A stretch of 64,000 nucleotides of DNA from Blasia pusilla (Eukaryota > Marchantiophyta > Marchantiopsida > Blasiales), in the NCBI GenBank assembly GCA_050084515.1, contig CM114274.1:33790001-33854000 (forward strand), read 5' to 3'. Below the pieces are notes generated by a model. The model was not told the DNA's origin and made no database searches. It was given only the letters and a program-made list of their open reading frames with translations. The translations under genes were made by a program, and so were the position numbers. Below are positions 10,388 through 21,364 of the stretch, piece by piece; the stretch's first letter is position 1, and each line of letters opens with the position of its first letter.

Positions 10388-13300
10388 CTATGAGGTGTTT
10401 TTTACCAAAGGCCATTGGGAATCTGTGTCTAAGCCATGGGACGGGTTCTCATCAACTTGGCTCAATAGAGCCACCAGGTCCAAATTAATACATGCCTCTC
10501 CTTCCATTTCTGCCTCCATGTTCAAAAACTTAGTTTTCCTCACTTTGTGGAAGGATTCCACTTGGTGCTCTTCGAAACTCAGCTGAGTTTGAACATGATT
10601 ACGAGACCTTCGTTTTAATTGCAAGCGGTCTAGCCAATTCAGGCGCCTACGCACGCTACGGTTCTGTCCAGGATTCCCCACAAACGGCTCAGGAAAGTGT
10701 GTGGCAATGTCATTAGCATTACCTTTAACGTGAGTGTTAGTCTCTACCCTGGCCTTGAGGTTCAACACTGAATCTAAATCCTTCTGCACTAGTTGAAACA
10801 AGTGTTCAAGGAGCGTATCTGAGAATGGAAGCCCAAGGGTAGCGTTTAGGCATTTCTCCATGATGTCTCGAACATCCTTGGTGGTGGTTTTTGGTGGCAG
10901 ATCTCTTCCTGTAGGTTCAGCAAGCACATGGTCTTGTCCCTCATCTACAATATCTCCATCTTCGTCTTCCTCATCTTCTTCATGTAATTCATCCTTGTGT
11001 GGCTCTTGCACCAAATTTTCAAACCCGCCCGCTTTGCTTCCAAAGCGAGTTCCTAAGCAAGACAACAAGTGAACTTCTTTGTGGCCACACAGGAGAAGAC
11101 ATTTTACCTGCAGACGGAGTGTGTTAAAACAGAGGGAATTCAGCTTGTTGAAATCTGATGTAAATACCCTAAATCACATCAAAGTTGTATGAAGACAGAC
11201 CTGATGTTTACAAGTGAAGCCTTTGTTGGCACAAGGACATTTACAAGCAACATCTCTTGCATCGTAGTCGACCACATCATGCCAAACATCTGGCTTTGAA
11301 ATACTTTTCACCTTTGCACATTTCCTCCCATCTACCAATTCAAATGTGACGTGATTATCCGGTATGTCATTTGCCCTTTTAATTGCCATGAGCATAACTT
11401 TTTGTATGGCCTTGTTTCTCACCATGCCTTCTCGTTTCAAGAAGCCTATGTACCATAAGAAATCTTCTATTTCACCAGTGAGCATTTGCACAAGCCATAT
11501 CAGTTTTCTTTTTGGCTTGGTGGGCATGCTAGACGCTAGGTGCATTTTTAGAGTGTGGTGCCACCTTTCGATTGCAGCATTCGTATCTTGGTTGGACCTT
11601 GCGTGCTTATGGTATCCCTTGGCCCAGTTCAAAATTTTTGGATGCCAGTAGCTTCCATAGTACTTCACAAAGTGTCGTTCTGATCCAACCCACCTGCGCA
11701 TGAACCGATAGGAGGCATCGATGGGATCTGCAATGGCATATGCAAATTATTTATTAGTCACTGAACGGTATGTGGAGGAAACCATCCAGGAAAGAGAAAA
11801 ACATGTAAGTGTACTATCTGTTTGATTGATGATATACCTTCATCACGTGAGTACATTACACCACCTAAGTCTCTGTTCATGTCCGCTTTCGTAATTGGAC
11901 AACGCACTCGTTGATGCATATTCTTGCAAACATGCCATAGGCATAGGTCAATAGGGACACCTGGAAATACATTCCGGATAGCAGATTGTTCCTCTTTCAA
12001 ATCATCCAAAATGAAGCATGAAGGCTTCCATTCATTTGCCTCTGTATCTTGCAGGCTCGAGTGTATATTCCTCTGTGCCCACTCCTTGATTTGGGACAAG
12101 GTCTCCACCAGATCTTCGTGTTGATGTCGTTGTAGGATTGCCCATACCAATGGCAGGCCATTCTGGAACTTATCAAAACCCAGCAATGTAAATAATTGAT
12201 ACTGTGAACACACATAACATAATGTTCAGAATAGAAGACAAATGAAAACATGCACCAGGGTGTACGTAAGAAAATTCGCACAAAATAGAATGGTTACTGA
12301 TAAAGATGCATCATTGACTCACCTATAATGTCCATTGAAAGTAGTGGAAAACACACATTTGAATCATGTATACTTTGAAGACACTTTACACTAAGTTCAA
12401 AATTTCCAGCATTTCAAACAGTCCTTAAGTAGGAGCATTTCCGGTTCCCTACTCCATGGCTCCATCAATTCTACAACAAATGATAGGATCAAGGCCAACT
12501 AACCTCGTAAGTGTTTGTGCCATGGGTTGCGTCCATGGAGATGGCCCCGCCGTTCCCTAGCTCTAAGAGATTCTGGAGCATCCAAGGTGTGGAAAGTACA
12601 AGGCAAAAGGACTGGTTCAACTTGGAAATAGCCTCCTTGTAGTAAATTACATTCTCAGGATGTGCTTGTACCCAGTGATGAATTGCAGTAGCGTCATCGG
12701 TTCCGTCATATCCCCCTTCTCGCCTTTGCATAGAATGCTTAATATTTAGTATGTCTTGATGGTTGAGCATGGCGTCCCTATCCCACGCATGTTTCTGATT
12801 GGGGTTTTCACGGATGTGTACGCGAATCCACCTCCTATACTCTTTCTTGATATTCTTGGGGCTTACATTCACTCGTAACAAGCGCTCTACAAAATCCCTA
12901 CAGTGCAAACTTAGTTTCGGGGCAACAATTGCATTTGCAATATTTGCTGTCTTATCCAAGTCACCATGGCATATCCAACCTTCCTTGTCCACATGGTTTG
13001 AATGAAGATGCCTTATCATACAGAAACCATCACGATCTACTGGATAGATTACAGCGAAGTGAAATTGGCATCCGCGTCCTTGAGATAGTCCAAGGCGTTT
13101 GCTCTGGTTTTCTGGCCTGCTACCCTTGCCCCCTATGCGACGAATGTTAGGGTCAAAGACCTCGTTGGGCAAAGATGTCCAAACCGAACTCCTACAATCA
13201 TGCTGTCCATATGCGCACCAATATCCAATGGTAAGATTCTTGTGTCATGATTTATCAGTCTTGCTGATTCGGAGAGTAGTCTGAAAATGCGGTCTATATT

Positions 13301-13457
13301 CTTCACCACGGATGAAGTCATGTACCCTTTCAGCATGAATCCATGCCTCCTTTCGGTCACCATACCAAAGGAGGTGTTCTCTTAAAAAAGGACCAGGCGG
13401 TGGGTTCTGGATAGTATCACATTCTAATGTAGTGGAATATTTTGTGTATTTCACCAT
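10388..13457 (-). CDS. MULE transposase (SWIM zinc finger), four exons, one TGA
   Basis: This encodes a DDE-type MULE transposase of the FAR1/FHY3-related kind that cuts and moves the element. Exons on the minus strand are 13457-12504, 12201-11838, 11727-11201 and 11107-10388. All junctions are GT-AG and phases match, giving about 854 codons. The N-terminal part has Cys/His clusters (WCAYGQHDC, then IRHLHSNH) typical of the zinc-binding domain ahead of these transposases. The catalytic acids sit in SMDATHGTN (end of exon 1), FILDD, with CLWHVCKNM nearby (exon 2), and NAAIERWHHTLK (exon 3). The SWIM motif CKCPCANKGFTCKHQ spans the exon 3/4 junction, and an acidic stretch follows. The ATG at 13457 is chosen because the frame is open from there. 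The only break is an in-frame TGA at 13247-13245 (codon 71), which could be mutation, readthrough or an unseen splice. Confidence 0.85.
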
Positions 13458-14379
13458 GGTGACAGAGTTGATAAAGATTTCCGAGGGCTTTGAGAAGCTG
13501 CCAAGCACAAGAAGAAAACAAGAACACAGTGAGGTCTGTGTTCGGACCAGCAGATTTCCTCCAAATTACCCAAAACACACGAAGCATGCAAAGGATTACT
13601 TAGCGATACTTAGTATCATTCATATATCAGTGAAACCCTACCAGTGAGGTACAACATGATTTCAAATACATCAACTTAGGTTTAAAGGAAGACTTTTTCT
13701 GATCAAACAAAGGGCAGAACGAGAAACTAGCTTCTGCTCCCACTACAAAAAAAAAATTTGAGGGGTAGAGATACATACCTTGCAAATCATAGTATAAACC
13801 GTAGTCAGGTAGAAGTTCAGCTCATTTGCTCTACGCACCGAACAGATGGGAGCCTTCTTTATCCGTCAAAAGCTTGAATTCGGAATGTGTGGCTTTATCT
13901 TCTACGTTTAGCTAATCCAAACACGCAGCTAATCCAATGCCCGAACATTATGGAACATCCAATCCCTGATCGACGAAGGCTCTTCTTAATCCGAAAAATG
14001 ATTCTTAATCGGCACTAATATGGAAGTAATCCTCACTCATCCAACCTTCCCGAACCTCCCTCTCTAATCCTCGCTAATCCTATCTTCCTCCACGCATATG
14101 GTAACCTGTAAACGCTAATCCACATGGTAAACTCTCCCTAACACGAATAGCGGTTCTAAAGCATTTGCTAATCCACATGGTAAACCCGTCCTAACACGAA
14201 CACGACCATGCATTTGTTCGTTCAAAACGGGATGGCGGGAGAGTATGCGGTGAGGGGACGGACTGCGATACAGAACAGAATAAAGAGCGGACGGAGTGTG
14301 ATACGGAACGGAAACCTTAACGGACGGAATGGATTCCATCCGTCCCCATCCGTCCATCCGTCCGTCCGCCCAGCAGTCC

Positions 14380-14510
14380 ATCCGTCCTTGGCTGCGATAT
14401 CCGCTGTCCGCCACAGTTATTACCGACCCTAAACCCGTGCCGAACCGCCTGCGCCTAAGACCTACTCTACGTGGCCTTAAACGCATGGCCGCGGCTATCT
14501 ATGGCTTTCG
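14380..14510 (-). repeat. Right terminal inverted repeat of the MULE
   Basis: This is the reverse complement of 1706-1832 with small indels. Its outer end reads CTATGGCTTTCG, immediately followed by CACATATG, the candidate target duplication. CCGTCC/CATCCG subterminal units lie just inside it. Confidence 0.88.
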
Positions 14511-14751
14511 CACATATGTGCCAATGCTTTTCGGACAGGTTCCTGCTGTCTGACGCGACACTTCTCGTAAAACTCGGACACATACGAATGCAACACCGAA
14601 AATCTGTAACTATGAGTTGAGTATTTCCATCCACCTTTTAAGTGACAGAGCGTGTCCGACAGGCTGGTGTTGGCTGATTTGACACTTCTTGTGGAACTCG
14701 AAGACGTCTGGATGACACACTGGAAGAGGAAGTTTCCCCTTTAATGACACA

Positions 14752-14785
14752 CTAGTAAGAATGTGCCCGTGCGATGCACGATAAT
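14752..14785 (-). repeat. Helitron-like 3' terminus
   Basis: On the minus strand the sequence shows a hairpin CGTGC-AT-CGCACG, then GGGCACATTCTTACTAG followed by T. A close relative lies on the minus strand at 37124-37150, sharing CATTCTTACTAGT after a similar CCGTGCAT hairpin. CTAG preceded by a short GC-rich hairpin and followed by T is the known Helitron 3' signature. The element would extend rightwards from here; no 5' end was located. Confidence 0.4.
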
Positions 14786-17700
14786 CGAATCACTCATTCA
14801 TTCAGATCGAATATGATTAGTTTAAGATTCCAGATGAGAGGCGTACTACCCGGTCCAGCGAAATGCTTTGCTCAAGTTCACAGGGACGGTCATACCCCCT
14901 GTCGAAAAATGGTGAGCCAGGGATTATGTGCTACATCTCATGGGATCGTTGGCACTTTCCAAAAACACCTTCTAATCCACCGAAAGCATAGTTTCAGTGC
15001 TCGTGCAACGGATGTGAACTCGCTGGAGAGATTGGACTGAAACGTGCAAATTATCAAGGGAAATCCCTAGAAGATGCACGCCTGTCACGGCTGGGCTCGC
15101 ACCAGGCCCTGCAGGGCGGGGCTCCCATGGCTGGATTAGGTTTCACTGAAGTGTACCTTGCAGTCCTTGCTGCTGTAGTTGCAGATAGGTGAATCGCCAA
15201 TCTTCCTTGTTCTATGTACATGTGGGTTTCCGGATGAGCTCGCGCGGCGGGTATTTAGGGTTGCTGATAGGACGAAGGTGACCAGAAGTAAGGCCCAATG
15301 GTCCATCAGAAGTTGCCATGACGCTTGTGCTAGAATTCGAATCGAGAACTTACACACCCTCAGCAACTCTTCTTTCTGTTCGCCAGGGAAACGAAGTCTG
15401 CATGTGCAGCACGACTTACAACTTCTTAACCATGGTGCGTACGGATCACAGTGGCAGCTCGGTTGAGGCGGAAGGGTTTGACGCTGTTGCACAAGTTACT
15501 TACATACAACCCGCTCTCGCTCGCGGTTCTCAACATCTACAGGAGGAGGCACATTTCGGAACTCCTGAGTGCGGCTGCTAGACAACACCTTGTATAAATT
15601 TCAGAAACGACGAGCAAGAAGGGATCCATGGTGTGCTGCACGGCATAGGACTCCTCCATGCCAACGTGAACCGGTAGTGCGTGGCAGGAGCTTGAGGAAG
15701 ATATTCCCGCCTACGCTGCACAATCCTCTCCATACCATTTTCCATTTTCCATCCTATTTTCCAGTGTGTTTTGAGGTAGAGAACGGGTTACAATTGAGGG
15801 TGACGAAGACTAAAACTCACATTCATCTTTCACGAACAGTTGAATAGCCAATCTCAATAGGACTGTTGTCCAGGGAGACCGCCACTCCGTCTCTACGCAG
15901 TCGTCTGTTGTTGTCATCGGATCTCATTTGCCCTAAGCCATCGCTGGAAAATAGTCGTTGAATGTACGTTGCTGTCTCTGAAGTCTGACTGCCCAGGGTC
16001 CCGACATCGGCACTCTCAGGTACTACCCAGTTGCTGGAGTTCAGAGCCCAAGGGCCCAGAAGCACTTTGTGGCAATTGGTGCACAGTTGCATTTGCATTT
16101 GAGTTCTAGAGGAAAAGCAAATTAAGCTGTGGGCGATTTTAGACACGAGTCCTGGTCTCCAAGTCCAAGACACAGGCTAGTAGTGGCCGTTTTCTTGTGG
16201 CACGGAGGTTGAGGTCCTATGCCTAGTCACTATTATTCTTTTGGTCAGATGTTAGGTCCCAATTTCCAAAAAATATTCATTACCAAAGGGGAAATTATTA
16301 TCATTACTATTATTATTATATCTAAATTAGGATTTTCTGATTTCTCAAAAAAAATATTTTTGAAAGAAGATAGCAATTTTCAACAAAGGAATCTTTTTTA
16401 AGAACACAAAAAATTTAAAACTTTAATATGAAAAAAATAAAAATAAAATCAATTTTGAGACAAGGTCTTAGATTTTTAACGCGGGGGGATTCCACCTAAT
16501 TTTTTGAGTTTCCTTTTCATTATATGAAAGAATAAAGGATAAGATTGAAATTTCCATGGGGAGAGAAAAATGAAAATAAGGAGGAAAGGCAAGAAAGGGA
16601 GAACTTTGTGAATTTTACTTATTTAAAGTATGAAATTTCAATAAAAGAAGGGAAAAAAGAGAGAAAAAAAATTTGGTTGGGAAGGAGATTGGACAGAGGA
16701 GGATCCATCTTCCTCAAAGCTCTCTATTCCCCAGAAAATTACATCTTTTTAATTAAAATGTAAATTATTCTTAAAATAAAGAGTTATCTGTCACATTAAG
16801 AAGTAACACGTGTTAATGAAAATCAATTTGTCATGCATGTATTCTAATTGGTATACTATACTTGAACCCGAAACTTATTTCTAGGCTTTTCCTTCCTGGT
16901 TGAATTGGGACCATAAGTTCGTGGGGATATGCGTACATGCATTTGTGACTCTTGTCCCTTCCCATCTTTTTCTATCCAGGTTTTTTTTCCCATTAGAGGA
17001 TTACTTTTTTTTATAAAAAAAGATTGTGTACTGTTTTTTCCCTTCCATCCACACATGCTCGTCTAGCTTAAATTTCCAAGTCTTCGAATTTTTTATTGCT
17101 ACTAAAAATTTAGATACGACGATGGATTAATATCCCATGAAAGCATGGTGAAGTTTTGGGTATTCTAGATATTTTTTAATTTAGAAGATTAATTTCACTT
17201 TTAAAACATACTCCCGAATTCTACAAAGGCCAAAGATGCTACGTAATATACCTTGGTCTCATTTCTAAACGAAATTCATGAAAGTGAAAGACATAACTTG
17301 AAATTGTTTTGAACCCCTTCACCCAAATACGATCTCCCACGGCCTCCCTTCATTTGGCATGTTAGTGCACTTGAGAGGCCAGATTCTCACTACGTCGTCC
17401 GAACTAGAGATGTGGCCAGAAATTTCTTCAATTCCATGGAAGGGACAGAACTTCGATGTGATGGTAAGTCAAGGAGAAAAAAATGCTGTCTCGCACCTCG
17501 AATATTCCCAGTCAATGCGTTGGGTGTCAACCGGGCAAGATCAATGGGCAGCTCAGGAGCGAATTTCACATTAATTCTGAAACAGTAAGTACTCTGGAGC
17601 GCTCGGTACTCTTCGAAGTGACAGGTCAGGCAACGGGGCACGACGTAAGAGACAATTTACGGGCCGGTTGACAATTCCAGCAAGATGGTGGGAGTCCTGG

Positions 17701-19669
17701 TTCCGTTCAGACACGAGAATTCATATCCCCTCCACGGTCGCAGCTTAGCATGTATTCATACCACCAGAGCGGTTGCACCTCAAGATGTGGAGGAGCCAAG
17801 TTGGCACCTGCACGGTAGTGTTGGCACCACAATATGCATGTGTTTTGGGGTGAGAGATACCACTTCCAGTACCACGAGGACAGCTCGCGCCATTTCATTT
17901 ATAACACCACTACGTTCATCAGGCAGAGTCAAGAAGATTCTAGCTACGACAAGAGCTCAAGACACTGCACGTATGTAGGAGGTCTCTAAAACCATCTTCT
18001 CTTCCCCGATAGGGCACCCTAGACACTAGAAAGGTGCAGGCGCTATGCACGGTATTAATGAAACATCCCAACACTCTGATAGTTAAAAGGACACATGAAC
18101 TCATGAATGCTACTCTGATTCAAGCGACGGGTGTAAGACGCAGTGAGGTAGCGTGGCAAGTTTTGATGACTTAGTTCATGGTAGACAGCGAAAGCACTCG
18201 AAACAGAGGAAAACTTCTTCATCAGCAGAAGCACTCCATGCACATCATCACAAGGGTCACGGTGAGTACGCGCTCAACCTCTTCCTTTATTAAGCAGAAG
18301 GAATCCGCCCAGCCTAGACAAAGTTGGTAAGAATCAATAATATCGAAACTCTGGTCTCCAAATTCCTAGCAATGGAAACCGCAATCCTTGGTATTTAAGC
18401 ATAACATCAAAGGGTCATCAGACGGTACCATGACACCATGTCCGTGTCTTCTCCAGCCAATTGATAACAAACTACCAAACCCACCCTGTAAGAGACAGTT
18501 AACTGAGTTTCTTTATCCCTATTGATAGCGACCTAGATGGTTCCTCAATTCCGCAAGACCGGACTACCCAGCTCACGTCTGACCAAGAGATATTTTCAAA
18601 TCTCGGCCTGCAGTTTGTCTCGGCTCGTGCCCCAGAGTGATGGCAACGATGCAACTAATCTGCCATTTAGACTTGCCATCCGCGTCCAAGTTCGGACCTT
18701 CCGAAGCTGTGACAGCGGATGTGGAGACCTAGAAGTACAACCGGGCGCTATTAGCAGTGACTATGCAGCCCAGATAAGCAATCTGCAGCACTGACCAGTT
18801 TCACATCCATGTGCGGGAAGTGTGCTAGTCGAATGAATCACAGCGGAGTAGACATTATCTGCTTCGGAGAGCCTTCAAACCCGGTTGCAATGTTGCGGAA
18901 ATAGTCCAAAGCTTTGTCTTGGGCCCACCTTCGTCCCAAGAATCGGACGATGTCTCCAGTGATTGTGGCTGGTCTCAGGGTGTCCAAGTAGATTTCTGAA
19001 GCGGGGGATCAAGCGAAGTAGGAGCGAACAGTCCCCACCTCAATGTGTAGATCATGGAAGGCACTAACCCCACCACGCCACGCAGGAAAAGATACCGAGG
19101 TTTCAGGGAGCTAGTCTTGGAGAAGAGGGGTGGGGCCCTTGGGAGTTCGTTGAATGAGAACCCTCTCGTGCTAAGGAAGACGTGAATGATCCCTGCTCTT
19201 ACTCAGCACAACCGTCATGACCACCGTTGAATCCTAACTTGCTTTTGGAAGGAATCCTCGCGTACTATGAGGGTCCCTCATAGTCGACCTCGAATCGAAT
19301 TTCATGATATCTGCAGCGCCTGCGAAGCTTGCTAAGTGAAAGATGAGAGGCACAAAGAATCTCGAAGAAGAAGAAGACACCAACTCGATTGCCATCCAAG
19401 ACATAATTACCTTCATACCGAGTGTTCCTATCTTGCGTCGTTGTTCATGATCGCCCATAGAAGATCGAATAAATAACCACACAAAGCTGCCTGTCTGCAC
19501 GTTTCCCAGGATAACAAACAACCTCTATTCATACTGGCACATGTAAGGAGCACCCACATCCATGAACGGCGTCGGAGAACACGAGCGTGATAGGTGACCT
19601 TATCCGACTCAAGGGTCGGGAGGTTGGTGGTAGTATGCATCATCGTAGAGACTTCACAAAAAATGTGGA
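14786..19669. other. Unrecognised region between the MULE and the PIRL gene
   Basis: No conserved protein was recognised. Overlapping ORFs on both strands at 15136-15847 and 17359-17978 are short, mutually antisense and featureless. The part 16200-17340 is AT-rich with homopolymer runs and resembles repeat debris. The part 17340-19230 is of balanced composition and could hide a lineage-specific non-coding or rapidly evolving gene. Sequence 19230-19669 probably contains the 3' UTR of the LRR gene, which is transcribed from the right. Confidence 0.35.
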
Positions 19670-21235
19670 TCATGCTGTTATCTTCGCAAACGCATCTTCT
19701 GTAGGCTGTGGCCCGCTGCATATCATGAAACACGTCAGCGCATTGACAATAGCCTTCCAGCCCGTGGGTTTTTTCTGTACATCTTGATCCCTCTCTTTCC
19801 ACTCGGCCATATACTCCAACACTGCAGTTTGACCCGCTGCGACGACTGGCATTGGTGGAACTCGCCAAGGGTTGCCATCCAACGACAGCTTGCGGAGATT
19901 TGTCAGCAATGCGAATGAGTCGGGTAGAACCGTCAGGTGGTTGAAACTTAAATCTAATTCCCGGAGCCCTTGAAGATTTCCTATCGATGAGGGCAGCGTC
20001 CTGAAGTCAGCAAAATTCGACGACGCATCCAATTTGGTGAGATTCGTCAAAGAACACAAGTTCTCTGGAAGCGAATCTAAATGATTGAAGTGCACGTAGA
20101 GCTCAGTCAAACTCGTCAGAGATGCCATCGTCGTGGGCAAGGTCTTCAGACAGTTGAGGTGGACAGAGAGATGACGAAGGGATTTCAACTGACCTATCGC
20201 CTCTGGTAAGGCCTTCAGCTGGTTGAAATCTGCGCGTAGTTCAACCAGAGCCGTACACCTCCCGATTGTCCATGGCAGTTCTTCGATGGAATTCTTCTCG
20301 ATATTCAACCTTTCCAAACATGTAAGGAGCCCTAGAGACTCTGGCAAAGATCTAAGAAGGTTCGCCTCGACATCCAGGTTGGTCAGCCTTGTGAGTGCAC
20401 CTATAGACTCCGGCAGAGCAGTAAGCTGATTGCCCGACAGATCCAGAGAGGTCAGATTTACTAACAGTCCTATCGATTCAGGAATCCATGTATACCCGCC
20501 ATTACTAAAAACCAGACTCTCCGGTTGCTTCCCATCCCTATCCGCAGTTTCAAGAATACTCAGAAGTTGAGGGGGCCACTTCGCACCGAGTAATTCCTCT
20601 TCGGCAGATGACAAAGGCACAACCGCTTCCGGACTAGGATCTTCTTTGGCAGGAGTCACTTCTGTGACCGCGCGAGTTCTTCCATCATACAGATGTTTCC
20701 CTTCCTCCTGGGTTCTGGCCAGAAGCCCGCCCACCTCCGCCTTGAACTTGGGGGAAGAAGGATCAAGAAGAGGTCGACCATCCTCCTTGATCGTGGTGAG
20801 AGGCCCACTCGCACTTCTACGCAGTTTCCCATCCTCGTTAGCCAACTGAAGGGCGTCAAAGGGTAAGGAGTCATGGTCCGGAGCAGCTGGCTTGATTGGT
20901 AAGGCGAGTTCGGCTTTCCGGATGAGCTCATCGAACAGACGGTGCTTTTCCTCGAGATGGGTGACGAAGACATCCTCTTTCCTTCGCACCTCGGACTGGG
21001 TCCGGATCACGCTCTCGTGCATGTCCTGCAGCGCACGAAAAACCTGAGGGGGAACCCCATGGGGACATGCTTGCGCAAAAAGCTCCTCCAACCTTGTCGT
21101 CAATGAGCGTTCCTCTTCTCTGATCGCGAGTCGCGCGCTCTCCACCTCACTGGCACTCGGACGAGGAGGTATCGCCTTCAAGAGCAATTTCATTTGCGCG
21201 ACCACATCCTCCACTGACTCAAGTTCTCGGCCCAT
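19670..21235 (-). CDS. Plant intracellular Ras-group-related LRR protein (PIRL-like)
   Basis: An uninterrupted 521-codon frame starts at ATG 21235; the frame extends two codons further upstream but only to a TTG. Residues 1 to about 240 form a charged, largely helical N-terminal region. About nine leucine-rich repeats of 23 residues follow (roughly 250-455), with the consensus LxxLPExIGxLxxLxxLDLSxNxL. This is the SHOC2/Ras-group type found in plant PIRLs. A cap with DGNPWRVPP and a C-terminal tail with CFMICSG follow. There is no signal peptide or membrane segment, so the protein should be cytoplasmic. PIRLs are thought to be scaffolds; some Arabidopsis members act in gametophyte and pollen development. 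The gene has no intron, whereas many PIRLs do; that may be lineage-specific or reflect an old retrocopy. Confidence 0.88.
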   Translation of the reverse strand: MGRELESVEDVVAQMKLLLKAIPPRPSASEVESARLAIREEERSLTTRLEELFAQACPHGVPPQVFRALQDMHESVIRTQSEVRRKEDVFVTHLEEKHRLFDELIRKAELALPIKPAAPDHDSLPFDALQLANEDGKLRRSASGPLTTIKEDGRPLLDPSSPKFKAEVGGLLARTQEEGKHLYDGRTRAVTEVTPAKEDPSPEAVVPLSSAEEELLGAKWPPQLLSILETADRDGKQPESLVFSNGGYTWIPESIGLLVNLTSLDLSGNQLTALPESIGALTRLTNLDVEANLLRSLPESLGLLTCLERLNIEKNSIEELPWTIGRCTALVELRADFNQLKALPEAIGQLKSLRHLSVHLNCLKTLPTTMASLTSLTELYVHFNHLDSLPENLCSLTNLTKLDASSNFADFRTLPSSIGNLQGLRELDLSFNHLTVLPDSFALLTNLRKLSLDGNPWRVPPMPVVAAGQTAVLEYMAEWKERDQDVQKKPTGWKAIVNALTCFMICSGPQPTEDAFAKITA

Positions 21236-21310
21236 CTTCAACCCACATATGTTTCAAACCCACTGACACCGCCCTGCGCACTTCTTCCGTTCTGCGCTCG
21301 GCCCTCTGCT

Positions 21311-21364
21311 CTCCCTCCCTCCCTCCCTCCCTCCCTCCCTCCTCACTCACTCACTCACTCACTC
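21311..21364. repeat. TCCC/CTCA microsatellite in the 5' leader of the PIRL gene
   Basis: A run of CTCC/TCCC tetramers passes into CTCA/ACTC tetramers. It lies about 75-130 bp upstream of the ATG on the transcribed (minus) strand, where it reads as a GA-rich purine tract. Such tracts are common in plant 5' UTRs. Confidence 0.8.

Larger units (their letters stand above)
1706..14510. mobile_element. 12.8-kb Mutator-like element (MULE) with long TIRs
   Basis: The element is delimited by inverted repeats at 1706-1832 and about 14380-14510 that begin C(A/G)AAAGCCATAGATAGCC. The direct 8-mer CACATATG abuts both ends (1698-1705 and 14511-14518) and fits a target-site duplication. MULE duplications are usually 8-11 bp. 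CACATATG is part of a palindromic string, which weakens this point slightly. Inside are a MULE transposase gene on the minus strand (10388-13457), plus-strand accessory coding (5034-8556), subterminal tandem arrays and a possible captured LRR exon (3722-3973). With one TGA in the transposase and lesions in the accessory gene, it appears recently active but now damaged. Confidence 0.85.

Noticed and set aside
15136-15847. Mutually antisense ORFs of about 90-118 codons
   Set aside because: No recognisable motif, and both strands are equally open, which is what a locally stop-poor composition gives.
19234-19868. Minus-strand ORFs of 95 and 146 codons near the PIRL gene
   Set aside because: One overlaps the end of the LRR gene in another frame, and the rest falls in its likely 3' UTR.
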